Of a DNA stretch of 64,000 nucleotides, positions 52,842 through 62,044 are shown piece by piece. The DNA is from Eutrophobius brisbanensis (GTDB lineage Bacteria; Pseudomonadota; Gammaproteobacteria; Eutrophobiales; Eutrophobiaceae). Made by a program: the position numbers and the translations under genes. The stretch spans positions 1,736,001-1,800,000 of the forward strand of contig JAYPQE010000003.1 of the NCBI GenBank assembly GCA_038131795.1, in the 5' to 3' direction. Each line of letters begins with the position of its first letter. Position 1 is the first letter of the stretch. The notes beneath the pieces were generated by a model that was not told where the DNA came from, did no database searches, and saw only the letters and a list, made by a program, of their open reading frames with translations.

Positions 52842-54344
52842 ATGGCTGACGAATTCTCATACGACACCTCGGTATTTTCCAATGTTGGAAGGACACTCAA
52901 CGATGAAGCAGAGATCGAACTGCTCAGCGTGGGTGTGGATATTGGATCGTCAACGTCGCATATCGTTTTTTCAAAGATCGTCATGGAACATTTCGGCAAC
53001 CGCTATTTTGTTTCCAAACGTGAGGTGTTGTTTGAATCCGGGATTTTATTGACCCCCTACGCCGAAGGGATCACCATTGATGCTGACATTCTTAATAACT
53101 TTCTGGAAGAACAATACAGGCTCGCTGATATTACCCCGGCAGACATTGACACCGGGGCCCTGATCCTCACAGGGGTGGCAGTACGCAGGCGAAACGCCCG
53201 GGCCATTGCAGAACTCTTTGCCGAGCATGCAGGAAAGTTTGTAGTAGTCAGCGCCGGTGATGCCCTTGAGACCACGTTGGTGGCCTATGGATCAGGTGCA
53301 GTGGCGCGCTCTGCCGAAGAAGACAAGTTAATAATGAATGTCGACATCGGTGGGGGCACCACCAAGGTGGCTATCTGTAAAAAGGGCGAACTGATGGACA
53401 TGGCGGTGATCGATGTAGGGGCAAGGATTCTCTGTCTGGATAAAAACGGGAATGTGGAACGGATCGAACCAGCTGCCGAAAGGTATGCTGAAGAACTGGA
53501 AATCGATCTGGAACTGGGTAAACCCATGGGTGAGGAAACCATGCAGACCTTTGCCGATTGCATGGTAAAGAAACTGTTTCAGGTCATGGGGGGAGAGGAC
53601 TATGATGATTATACTTCCCTGTACCTTAGACTACCGCCACTAAAACGTACAACTAAACCTGACATCATTAGCTTTTCAGGTGGCGTATCAGAATATTTCT
53701 ATGACAACGAAGACAGATATTTCGGAGATCTGGGACCACTACTGGCTAAAGGGATCAAACAACAGGTAGAGGAATGGGGCCCCATAATTATCCCGCCGGT
53801 AGAAGGAATACGCGCGACGGTGGTGGGTGCCTCACAATACACCGTCCAGGTCAGTGGCAATACCATTTATGTTGAACCCAATGATACCTTGCCCCAACGA
53901 AACATCCCGGTAATCGCTCCGGCCATGCCGCTGGACAAAGATGAACTGGATAGCGCAGAGATTGCGCAAAGCATTGAAGAATCATTAAACAGGATGGAAT
54001 TGACTGATAGTGACGTGCCAGCGGCAGTGTGTTTCAAATGGCAACGCTCCGCCACTTACCGGCGCCTGGACACATTCTGTAAAGGTGTGATCCAGGGTAT
54101 GCGGCCCTTACTGGACAGGGGATTGCCTCTGGTACTGGTGAATAATGCCGATGTGGGCGGGCTCATTGGCCTGCATCTACATGAAGAAATCAAGCTTTCA
54201 AATCCGGTGGTTTCCATTGACGGTATCGTCCTGAATGAATTTGACTTTATCGATATCGGCGCCCTGTTCGAGGCGTCTGGTACTGTGCCTGTGGTCATTA
54301 AATCACTGGTATTCCCTGAAAATACTGCCGGCGACCAGGCCTGA
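52842..54344 (+). CDS. EutA-like ethanolamine ammonia-lyase reactivating factor
   Basis: A 500-residue ASKHA-fold protein of the EutA family. It has VGVDIGSSTSHIVFSK (phosphate loop), ESGILLTPY, DIDTGALILTGVAVRRRNA, DALETTLVAYGSGA, VDIGGGTTKVAICKKGE, FSGGVSEYFY and VVGASQYTVQVSGNTI. EutA reactivates B12-dependent ethanolamine ammonia-lyase with ATP by exchanging damaged cobalamin. Neither EutB, EutC nor other eut genes are present, so its client is elsewhere or is a different enzyme. The gene follows the dispersed repeat. Confidence 0.85.
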   Translation: MADEFSYDTSVFSNVGRTLNDEAEIELLSVGVDIGSSTSHIVFSKIVMEHFGNRYFVSKREVLFESGILLTPYAEGITIDADILNNFLEEQYRLADITPADIDTGALILTGVAVRRRNARAIAELFAEHAGKFVVVSAGDALETTLVAYGSGAVARSAEEDKLIMNVDIGGGTTKVAICKKGELMDMAVIDVGARILCLDKNGNVERIEPAAERYAEELEIDLELGKPMGEETMQTFADCMVKKLFQVMGGEDYDDYTSLYLRLPPLKRTTKPDIISFSGGVSEYFYDNEDRYFGDLGPLLAKGIKQQVEEWGPIIIPPVEGIRATVVGASQYTVQVSGNTIYVEPNDTLPQRNIPVIAPAMPLDKDELDSAEIAQSIEESLNRMELTDSDVPAAVCFKWQRSATYRRLDTFCKGVIQGMRPLLDRGLPLVLVNNADVGGLIGLHLHEEIKLSNPVVSIDGIVLNEFDFIDIGALFEASGTVPVVIKSLVFPENTAGDQA

Positions 54345-54441
54345 CTGTTTCCAGTTTAAATTTTATCAACTATTATTATTCATCTGCCGGGGGACGTTTC
54401 AAACCTGTGCCAATAAATGATTACTATACTGTGAGGCCACG

Positions 54442-55923
54442 ATGATTCATGTAAACAATCTCAAAACCAGAACCACATTAATTATATCAATTCTATTATT
54501 GACACTACCTTTCACGGGTACAGTAGCGCAATCATATTTTCCACCCACTGACATCACCAAAGAAGACACCCGGGCCATGATCCGAAATTTCATGGCAAAG
54601 CCGGACCTTGAGACCAAAGGGGAACGCGGTTACGTGGAAGACATCCTCAGGATCAATGCGGTTGAGATGGAATGGGACATAGGCATGTCTGTTCATGAAC
54701 CAGTGGACTCAACCAAGATCCCAAGGGGTGCTGATGGCAAAAAGATCGGCATCTTTCTGCTGCACGGTGGCAGTGGTGATTTTAAATCCATGCACCGGCA
54801 GGCAAACCTGCTGGCAAAAAAACTGGGATACAAGGTCATCAGCATGAGCTATCCGGGGCGCCATGCCTTCCATACTCCCAGCCGGGACTGGCCGGGACGT
54901 AATGTCACCGCCTATGATCATCACAAGTATTCCTTGGAGGTCCGTACCCCCATCTGGTTACGGGATGAATATATTACCCGGGACCAGTACGACATCATCA
55001 AGGACTACAGCCAGCGTCCACGTTATGGCATTCGCACCCTGGCCAAGGCCAAACCCGGGACAACATTTCATCACCGCATGGCCGGCTGGCCCATGGCGTT
55101 TGAGAAAGGCGGTATCGAGGCCATGAAGAAGCACTTTCCGGAAAGTGAGTATTCCATTTATGTCCACGGTCATTCCACAGGCGGGCCATTCACTATGATG
55201 CTGTCACAACGGGTCCCCAATATTCGGGGTATTCTTGCAGTGGAAAACTCATCTTTCGGCTATATCAACCGTGCCAAGCATGCCTGGGGCGGCGAGCTGG
55301 GCAAGATCGACGGCTTTGAGCGGGTCGATGAATCCATTCAACTGGAATCCAGGACTGATCCCTTTGATGAGTTATATATTCGTAGCTGGCGGGACAGTGC
55401 CAGATACAAGGGTCCGGAACTGCTGGGCCAGGAAGGACCTGAAGCCCTGATGCGCCTGCCTATGATCATGGAAGATATTCTCAAAGACTGGGGAGATGTA
55501 CAGAAACGGGCGTCCTTCAAGGCGGAATATATTGTTACCCATGATATCGAACCCTCACTGATTGCCGCAGCCAAGGTCACCGCCGAACGTATGGGCCTGG
55601 GCGACGAAGAAACCCAGGAGATGATTGACCATTACATAGGGTTAAAGACAGAACTCAAGGGCAGAGGCGTCAAACCGGTACCGCCTATCATGTTCCAGAT
55701 AACCGCATTCAGCCGTGATCACAGCCGGGACGTGTATGAAGAAGTCATCATCCCTCTGTTCAAGGAGATGGAACCTGCACCCAAAGTCTCCCTGACCCAG
55801 TACCCCTTTGGCACCCACGGTTACATGAACGGCGAGGTGATAGAAGGTGTGAAACTGGGTGTTGGCCCGGCCGTATTTCAACAATGGGATAATGCCATCA
55901 AGGGTGGGTATTTTCTGGAATAA
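54442..55923 (+). CDS. exported alpha/beta hydrolase
   Basis: A 493-residue exported hydrolase with signal peptide ending GTVAQ. FLLHGGSGDF (oxyanion strand) and YVHGHSTGGPFTM with nucleophile S245 show the alpha/beta fold; FGTHGYM near the end may carry the catalytic His. A long insertion lies between strand six and the C-terminus. It should split an ester or similar bond in the periplasm or outside the cell. It shares the GHSTGG elbow with the 60389 protein. Substrate unknown; esters of aromatic acids would fit the neighbours. Confidence 0.78.
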   Translation: MIHVNNLKTRTTLIISILLLTLPFTGTVAQSYFPPTDITKEDTRAMIRNFMAKPDLETKGERGYVEDILRINAVEMEWDIGMSVHEPVDSTKIPRGADGKKIGIFLLHGGSGDFKSMHRQANLLAKKLGYKVISMSYPGRHAFHTPSRDWPGRNVTAYDHHKYSLEVRTPIWLRDEYITRDQYDIIKDYSQRPRYGIRTLAKAKPGTTFHHRMAGWPMAFEKGGIEAMKKHFPESEYSIYVHGHSTGGPFTMMLSQRVPNIRGILAVENSSFGYINRAKHAWGGELGKIDGFERVDESIQLESRTDPFDELYIRSWRDSARYKGPELLGQEGPEALMRLPMIMEDILKDWGDVQKRASFKAEYIVTHDIEPSLIAAAKVTAERMGLGDEETQEMIDHYIGLKTELKGRGVKPVPPIMFQITAFSRDHSRDVYEEVIIPLFKEMEPAPKVSLTQYPFGTHGYMNGEVIEGVKLGVGPAVFQQWDNAIKGGYFLE

Positions 55924-55939
55924 CAATGAGCGCCTTCGG

Positions 55940-56110
55940 CGCGTATGATTATAACTGGATTCTGGCATTCGCCAGAATGACGTGGAACGTTTATCTCGAT
56001 TCCGACTCCGTTATGCCGGGTACTGAATTTCACCAGAATGACGAGTAACGTTTATCCCGATTTGCTCAAGCGTCAATGGCCCGGCATCCAATTAATTTAA
56101 CAGTCCACGA
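55940..56110. repeat. cluster of REP-like palindromes between convergent genes
   Basis: Gene-free stretch with palindromic units resembling those at 43453-43775: GCGCC-TTC-GGCGC (near 55928), GGATTCTGGCATTCGCCAGAATGACG (first 20 bases from 55958), a second CACCAGAATGACG unit near 56030, and CCACGAAGTGG near 56103. These sit between the 54442 and 56128 genes, which converge. Confidence 0.6.
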
Positions 56111-56127
56111 AGTGGACGCATTACTTA

Positions 56128-57147
56128 TTACTCATACAACGCATCTATAAACCCACTCTCATCGATCTCCCGCATCAAGCTGTCATCATAAAATTCTTCT
56201 GCCTGGTGCTCTGAGGCCGGGACATCATAAGTCTCCAGGAGCAATTGTATCCCGTTCACGGACGGATAGGGCTTCCTGGGCAAATCTTCGACATATACAT
56301 ACATCTGTTTTTGTATAACCGGATCAGTTACGCCATACCATTTTTCAAGGGCATGATATACCGATTCAGGACGCTGCTTCATGATAGCGATGGCCTCAAT
56401 GGTGGCCATTAAAAACCGCCTGGCCATCTCACGATTGTTCCCTGTCTCCATCCATGAGGTACTGGCACTGATCCCTGAACACACGAAAGGCAGGTCCCAG
56501 TCCCGAAAACTCACCAGGGGTTTGAGTCCCAGGTTTTGGGCATAGACATGGGGGAGTTCGGCTACGATGACGGCATCGTAAAATCCTTCCGTCATTTTGT
56601 CCACGCGGTGCTCATGATTTGGGACCAGGGTAATGTCCTTACCAATCTCCCAACCCATACGTTTAGCCAGTAAATGGAATATGGAACCCGTACAACTGTT
56701 ATCACCGGTAGCCGAAATTGTTGCCCCCTTAAGATCCTCTAAACTGTTGATACCTTCCCGGGCATATATCCACCAGGATAACCAGTTCCCGGTGGTACCC
56801 AGGATCACCCGGTCACCACCATCACGTATCCTACGGGTCACCTGTCCAACACCCCCACCGGTACTGAGCAGACGTTCAGTGTCGGGATCATCAATGTATT
56901 CCGGGTTTGGCATCATGCCGTCACCGGCACCCTTGGCTGCCGCATTAGGCGTCATATACAACTGTATATTCAGACCATATTTATCAAAGATACCCTCTTC
57001 CTCGGCAACGATATAGGGTAGTTTATTGGTAGAGACATCGGTTAATGGCACCAGTAGCGGTGAGTCCTGTGCCGATACCAGGTTACCTGTTGAGATAAAA
57101 ACCGTTAATAGACAACCGTACAAAATGGACTTGAGTGTAGCGTGCAT
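56128..57147 (-). CDS. orphan periplasmic NMT1/SsuA-type solute-binding protein
   Basis: A 339-residue exported binding protein; signal peptide ends NLVSAQ. Marks of the NMT1/THI5 group are VSTNKLPYIVAEEEGIFDKYGLNIQLYM, DLKGATISATGDNSCTGSIFHLLAKRMG, VPNHEHRVDKMTEGFYDAVIVAELP and REMARRFLMATIEAIA. GGAGGAAA precedes the ATG. No ABC permease or ATPase gene is adjacent, so it either serves a transporter elsewhere or works as a ligand sensor. Confidence 0.82.
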   Translation of the reverse strand: MHATLKSILYGCLLTVFISTGNLVSAQDSPLLVPLTDVSTNKLPYIVAEEEGIFDKYGLNIQLYMTPNAAAKGAGDGMMPNPEYIDDPDTERLLSTGGGVGQVTRRIRDGGDRVILGTTGNWLSWWIYAREGINSLEDLKGATISATGDNSCTGSIFHLLAKRMGWEIGKDITLVPNHEHRVDKMTEGFYDAVIVAELPHVYAQNLGLKPLVSFRDWDLPFVCSGISASTSWMETGNNREMARRFLMATIEAIAIMKQRPESVYHALEKWYGVTDPVIQKQMYVYVEDLPRKPYPSVNGIQLLLETYDVPASEHQAEEFYDDSLMREIDESGFIDALYE

Positions 57148-57374
57148 AATTTCCTCCCCAAAAGTCCCGGGAACCCATCCCGGGCATATTAACTGAGTAT
57201 AACCATGGCTAATTGTCCCGGCAATGAGTCTTTAATACACCCGCTGAAACACTATTAATTACAACTTGTTATACCAAAGGCCTGTTCTATTTACTGATGT
57301 TTTGCACAATCTATGCATTTTGCTTCAACCAGAAATTACACTACTATTTCTCAAAGCTTAATGATTAAGGTGAC

Positions 57375-59207
57375 ATGATGAAGAGAAACACATTCCCATT
57401 TTTGATTTGCGCCATACTTCTTTCCTTTTCAGTGTGGGCACAATCTCCCTTATTAATGAATTATGCGGACATGGTCCTGTATAACGGTCAGATCCTCACA
57501 GTGGATCAGGACTTTACCATCACCGAGGCCATCGCTATCCGTGATGGCAGGGTACTGGCCACTGGCAATACCGATGACATGATGGCCCTGGCCGGACCGG
57601 ACACTGAAAGGCTGGACCTTCAGGGACGGACGGTCACCCCAGGGTATATCTATAACGATGGTGATAATGCCGTGCCGGGTGGCGATATCTACAAGGACAC
57701 CCTGGTGGACGGTTACCTGTCAGGACGGATCAAGGGTGAACACCTGGAGGAATTATTACAGTCTATTGATGAAGTACTGGGCCGGTCCCATAGCGGAGAC
57801 CCTGTGTTCATCAATATGCCAAAGGACTATCCCCTTGAGGCCTCACACTGGACCGCAGATGATATTGATGAGATCGCACCGGAGAATCCACTGGCGCTCT
57901 TTTATACCAGCAGTGACGTCAAGGTAAACCATGCCATGCTGGAACGGGCCTTCGCGTTGGGGTTACCAAGAGATCACTTTGGTGTTAAAAAAGATGCAGA
58001 TGGGGTAGCGACGGGTGAACTCTTCCACGAGGCAACGGGGTTTATCGGCTGGCAGGTAAGACCTTACCCATCCCGGGATTATATCGAGACGGCCCTGGAA
58101 GAGGCCAAGGCCTCCTTCCTAGGCTACCTCAGTTCCGGTGTCACTACCACCACCGGGCATATGAGCGGTCTGACCATCAGTATGCTCAACGAACTGTTTC
58201 AAAAGGATGAGCTGACCATGCGGGTCTATCCCGGCCATGACTTCACCCGCCAGAATCCGTTTCCGGAACAATATTTAAAGAGGATTGGTAACCTGGTGGA
58301 CTTCTCCCTGTACGACCCCGAGAGCGGTCCCATGGTGAAGATTGTCGGCGCCGCACTCGCCTCCCTGGATGACGGCCCTAACAGCCCGTCCGGTATGTTA
58401 ACCATACAGGCCAAGGACAAGATACTCCCGGATCTCGGGGGCACACCACATGGCTGGAACAAGTGGACCGGTGAGGCAGTGACGGGGATGTCCTGGGAGG
58501 ACCTCAGCGATGAACAACGCTACATGACCGACTGGAACACCATGCGCCTGTTAAACAAGTATGGTTGGAACACCAGTGGCAACCACAATATGGGCAGTGG
58601 CGCCATGCGAGTGGTCCTGGATGCCGTGGAAAATGCCTATGCGGGCGAGATCCTGTTCGAGCAGGTCAAGCCCAATGCCTATGATCATAACGTTATCTGG
58701 CATCCGGACAATTACCCCAAGATCCTGCAGTACAACGACAAGCTGCGTTTCGCATTAAATATCGGTGAGGTGTTTGAACCCCGTGAGGTCAATGGGGTAC
58801 CGGTATTACATTATGAATACGAATCCCAGCTGGATGATATCCAGCCAGTGAAAGACCTGCTGGATCTGGGGATCAATGTTCACTTTGAGGGCACCGATGG
58901 ACACAACCATCCCATGAAACTCATGAAGTATGCAGTCACCAGGACAGATGATAATGGCAAGGTGATTGGCCCCGACCAGGCCATAGACCGTGCCACGGCA
59001 CTACGGATGATCACCTCTTATGGGGCAAGGTTTATTGGTGAAGAATCGAACCTGGGTTCTCTGGAGCCAGGGAAATGGGCTGACTTCGCGGTGTTAGATG
59101 GTGACTACATGCAGGTTGCAGACCACGAACTTGACAAGCTTGATATTGACCTGACGTATGTAGCAGGCAAGCTGATGTACGACGCCAGTCTCTGGGAAAC
59201 CGAATAA
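57375..59207 (+). CDS. exported YtcJ-like amidohydrolase, subtype B (HxH motif replaced)
   Basis: A 610-residue close relative of the protein at 39490; signal peptide ends SVWAQ. PGYIYNDGDN (93-97) takes the place of HxH. Shared blocks are GGDIYKDTL, LSGRI, RDHFGV, GFIGWQVRPYPS, TGHMSGLTISMLNELF, VYPGHDFTRQNPF, NTSGNHNMGSGAM, AYDHNVIW, NVHFEGTDGHNHP and SLEPGKWADFAVLDGDYM. AAGGTGA precedes the start. A strong terminator follows. The repeated co-occurrence of subtypes A and B suggests they act together. Confidence 0.83.
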   Translation: MMKRNTFPFLICAILLSFSVWAQSPLLMNYADMVLYNGQILTVDQDFTITEAIAIRDGRVLATGNTDDMMALAGPDTERLDLQGRTVTPGYIYNDGDNAVPGGDIYKDTLVDGYLSGRIKGEHLEELLQSIDEVLGRSHSGDPVFINMPKDYPLEASHWTADDIDEIAPENPLALFYTSSDVKVNHAMLERAFALGLPRDHFGVKKDADGVATGELFHEATGFIGWQVRPYPSRDYIETALEEAKASFLGYLSSGVTTTTGHMSGLTISMLNELFQKDELTMRVYPGHDFTRQNPFPEQYLKRIGNLVDFSLYDPESGPMVKIVGAALASLDDGPNSPSGMLTIQAKDKILPDLGGTPHGWNKWTGEAVTGMSWEDLSDEQRYMTDWNTMRLLNKYGWNTSGNHNMGSGAMRVVLDAVENAYAGEILFEQVKPNAYDHNVIWHPDNYPKILQYNDKLRFALNIGEVFEPREVNGVPVLHYEYESQLDDIQPVKDLLDLGINVHFEGTDGHNHPMKLMKYAVTRTDDNGKVIGPDQAIDRATALRMITSYGARFIGEESNLGSLEPGKWADFAVLDGDYMQVADHELDKLDIDLTYVAGKLMYDASLWETE

Positions 59208-59239
59208 TAAAAAGAGGGGGGCAATGCCCCCCCTCTTTT
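59205..59239. terminator. strong GC-rich bidirectional terminator
   Basis: A stem of AAAAGAGGGGGGCA with TGCCCCCCCTCTTTT, loop of one or two bases, directly after the amidohydrolase stop and before the decayed Rieske gene's end. T runs occur on both strands. Confidence 0.85.
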
Positions 59240-59269
59240 CACCTCACACCTAACGCCTTTCTCCTGACT

Positions 59270-60244
59270 TCAGACAGGTGCATGCCCCGTGCCCGGTATT
59301 TCCTTGAGGGCCTCCAGGGTACGCTCGTCTTCCTCAAAATTCACATCACGCTTGAGTAATACAGAGGCAGACCTGACCTTATGGGATTCAGGTTCCACTC
59401 CCGGTGGTGTCTGATCTTTTTCCTGCAACTTTTCAATGGCATCAAACATCATACGCCTGGCCTTCATGATGCCCTGGTCCGTCGGTGCGAGCACCTCCTG
59501 GGTACGGTCACATGTTCCACCCCAGGCGACACGTCGGCCACTGACGGGGTCCACACCCACCATACTCTCCTGCAGGGAACCGTCCTGAATGGCGATACCT
59601 TCCATACCACTGTAGGAGATACCCATTCGCTGGTGGTTGCGATTCATCAGCTAATCATTGTCTTTATTGGCCTTGGGTATATAGGTGCCAAGGACATATT
59701 CACAATGTACACCCTTGCCCTGTTCCATGTGCCAGATTTCCTGGTCAGTCAGATCACGCTCAGGTTTGTAGTCATAGCTCCAGGCATAACAGGTATCATC
59801 ATTAATGGGTATCCAAAAGTGCCCATGTACCGGGTAATCACAATGCGGCGGTACCATGGTGAAGCTGGGCATCAGGAACTGGGTAATACGCCAGTAGTAC
59901 TGATCGTCCTCTGCATTACGATGGGGACCGATAAAAAGACCTTCCTCCCTGTCTACCACCTTGAAGATTGGTTGCAGGTCATTGATGTTGTACTTGTTGC
60001 CTCCCGCACCCTTGAAAAATGGGTCTGAATCGACGTTGTCACCGTGCAGGAATTTAACATGACTGAAATCGATACCGCCTTCCAGCGCCTGTAACCAGTT
60101 ACTGGCCTGGAAACGCTTGGAGACGAACCTGCGTGCCGATGGAATGGTTCAGAATTCATACTCCGGTTCCGGGGGTTTTTTATCGGGCGGACCCATATAG
60201 GCCCACAGCACCCCACCCTTTTCAATTAAGGGGTAAGATTTCAG
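59270..60244 (-). pseudogene. decayed Rieske ring-hydroxylating oxygenase gene
   Basis: One continuous minus-strand frame matches residues about 118-439 of the Rieske oxygenase at 19795 (LKSYPL at 60244-60227, through GGIDFSHVKFLHGD to GHAPV before the stop at 59270). Two in-frame stops interrupt it: TGA at 60149-60151, after PEYEF where the intact gene has a Cys codon region, and TAG at 59651-59653, where the intact gene has Tyr. The first 117 residues, including the Rieske cluster ligands, are gone; homology ends at an in-frame TAA at 60245. It cannot make a working oxygenase. Confidence 0.88.
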
Positions 60245-60388
60245 TTAATTATTATTATCTGCTAAATCCCACAGCACTTCTACTGAAATGGGGCAAAATA
60301 GATACTATCAGTAGAAATTTTCATTTTGTTTACCAGAAGTGAATAGTAATATAATTTTAAGAATAAATTTTTTGCCGGGGAGAGAATC

Positions 60389-61762
60389 ATGGCCAATCAA
60401 TACACGCTTTTTGCCAGAGGGATAATGCTTGCCTGCCTGGTAGTAAATTATCCCATCACCGCACAGACCACCATTGAAGAGGACATTTTGCAAATGCTGG
60501 AGAACCCGCAACCTTACCACGCCGTCCCTGAAGCGGAATTTTTACAGCTTGGCTGGGACCTGCCGGATGACGGTATGACCGTCAAGGCCCTGGCGGACGC
60601 CGCCCCGGGCATTGCCTTTGACCCCCGGGATCTGGAAAAACTTCCAAGTGACAAACTGGGTTACAGGGTCATGTGGCATGAACACCGTTACCAGGTCTAC
60701 GGCCTGGACTGGGACATTCCGGGACTACACCTGATACCCAATGACCCCCTCCCCGGTATGCCAACCCTGGTCATCATTAATGGCGGGGCCTCAAACTGGT
60801 ACGAGTTTTATGTGGACTCATTAAACCGTCCCGGCATCGGCCAGTACCTGGCACAGAAGATCCCGGTGATGCTGGTGACCATTCCCGGTAACTACCGCCA
60901 CGGCGGCTGGACCAATAATGTTCTTAATGAACGCATACCTGGATATGTACTGGACCGGGATGTCTCCGAGCAGGAATTAAACGCCAGGAATGCCAGTTAC
61001 ACCTTTAAAGTTGTCACCGAAGGTGTAAGACAATTACTGGAGGCCACTACCACCGGGCCTGTCAGTATCATCGGCCATTCCACCGGTGGTGAGATCCAAT
61101 ATATTCTTAAAGACTCCTCGCTTAAGGATCGCCTGGGAGATAAGATGATCGGCTGGGGTACCGGTGGCCCCGCCGGCCTTGATGCCATGCGTGAATTCCG
61201 CAGGGTCATTAAGCCCGGTGAATATCCCCATGCCTCTGAGATCAAGGCCAGGCCCTCGGAAGACTATTCCCGAGGCTATCTGGGTCCACTCAACCCCTTC
61301 TGGGACGAGAGCAAGACCCGGTATGAAATGGCCGACCACTGGCAGGACCTGGAACGACGCCGCAAACCAGACTTTAAACAACCCCTGCAGGATTATGAAC
61401 ATTCCAGTGCCAATTACCTAACTGACTACATCGCCGGACAAATCCGGGAAACATTGGATAACAATGAATTTGGGGTAGATACCGAGGAAGTCATCGGCGA
61501 TCTGTTCACCACCATGCGTTCACCCCATACGGGATACAAACGCATGATCTGGACCACCGCCCGTCAGGACACCGGCCACTGGAACACCAATATCAGTGAG
61601 GCCAGGGAGTTACTGATTGCCAATGAGTTTCGTGAAAAAAATCCTGATGCCGATATCAGGGTAGTGATGTTCGACCTGCCCATGACCCATTACGGCCATA
61701 TTGAAAAGCCCAGGCAGCTGGCAGGAGGCATCCTGGCGGCATTGAAATGGTTGTATCAATAA
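60389..61762 (+). CDS. exported alpha/beta hydrolase
   Basis: A 457-residue exported hydrolase; signal peptide ends YPITAQ. TLVIINGGASNWYEF begins the fold, VSIIGHSTGGEIQYI carries nucleophile S231, and LPMTHYGHIEKP near the end likely holds the catalytic His. GGGGAGAG precedes ATG 60389. It has GHSTGG in common with the 54442 protein but is otherwise distinct. A terminator follows. Ester or amide substrate unknown. Confidence 0.78.
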   Translation: MANQYTLFARGIMLACLVVNYPITAQTTIEEDILQMLENPQPYHAVPEAEFLQLGWDLPDDGMTVKALADAAPGIAFDPRDLEKLPSDKLGYRVMWHEHRYQVYGLDWDIPGLHLIPNDPLPGMPTLVIINGGASNWYEFYVDSLNRPGIGQYLAQKIPVMLVTIPGNYRHGGWTNNVLNERIPGYVLDRDVSEQELNARNASYTFKVVTEGVRQLLEATTTGPVSIIGHSTGGEIQYILKDSSLKDRLGDKMIGWGTGGPAGLDAMREFRRVIKPGEYPHASEIKARPSEDYSRGYLGPLNPFWDESKTRYEMADHWQDLERRRKPDFKQPLQDYEHSSANYLTDYIAGQIRETLDNNEFGVDTEEVIGDLFTTMRSPHTGYKRMIWTTARQDTGHWNTNISEARELLIANEFREKNPDADIRVVMFDLPMTHYGHIEKPRQLAGGILAALKWLYQ

Positions 61763-61784
61763 AAGCAATCTTAAAATTATCCTA

Positions 61785-61809
61785 AGGCCCTGATTTCAGG
61801 GCTTTTTTT
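61785..61809 (+). terminator. terminator after exported hydrolase gene
   Basis: GCCCTGA and TCAGGGC form a 7-bp stem with a two-base loop followed by nine T. It lies 24 bases past the stop at 61762. Confidence 0.9.
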
Positions 61810-62044
61810 TTATTCAATCTTACTTTTATGATATCTAAAGTGCCGCTCCCTTCGCACATTCAACTTCAATATTAATTTTGACTGTAACTTTTATATTTTT
61901 TATTAAATATAATTTTGTTGTATTTTTACATATACAGTTGAATTTATATCATTATTTAATATATATTTGCACTTATGCCTATATTTAGACATATAAGTAT
62001 ATATTAATTCGAATTAAATTTTTAAATCTTAGGGGATCTAATAT
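61810..62044 (+). promoter_or_regulatory. AT-rich leader of the right-hand TonB receptor
   Basis: A 235-base, very AT-rich stretch with no gene. It includes the perfect 14-bp palindrome TTAATTCGAATTAA (62004-62017) and ends with the AGGGGAT ribosome site, the same site seen before the receptor at 185. Promoter boxes cannot be fixed by eye. Confidence 0.4.

Noticed and set aside
52842..54344. Remnant of an ethanolamine microcompartment operon
   Set aside because: No EutB, EutC, shell protein or regulator sequence is found nearby; only the reactivase-like gene is present.
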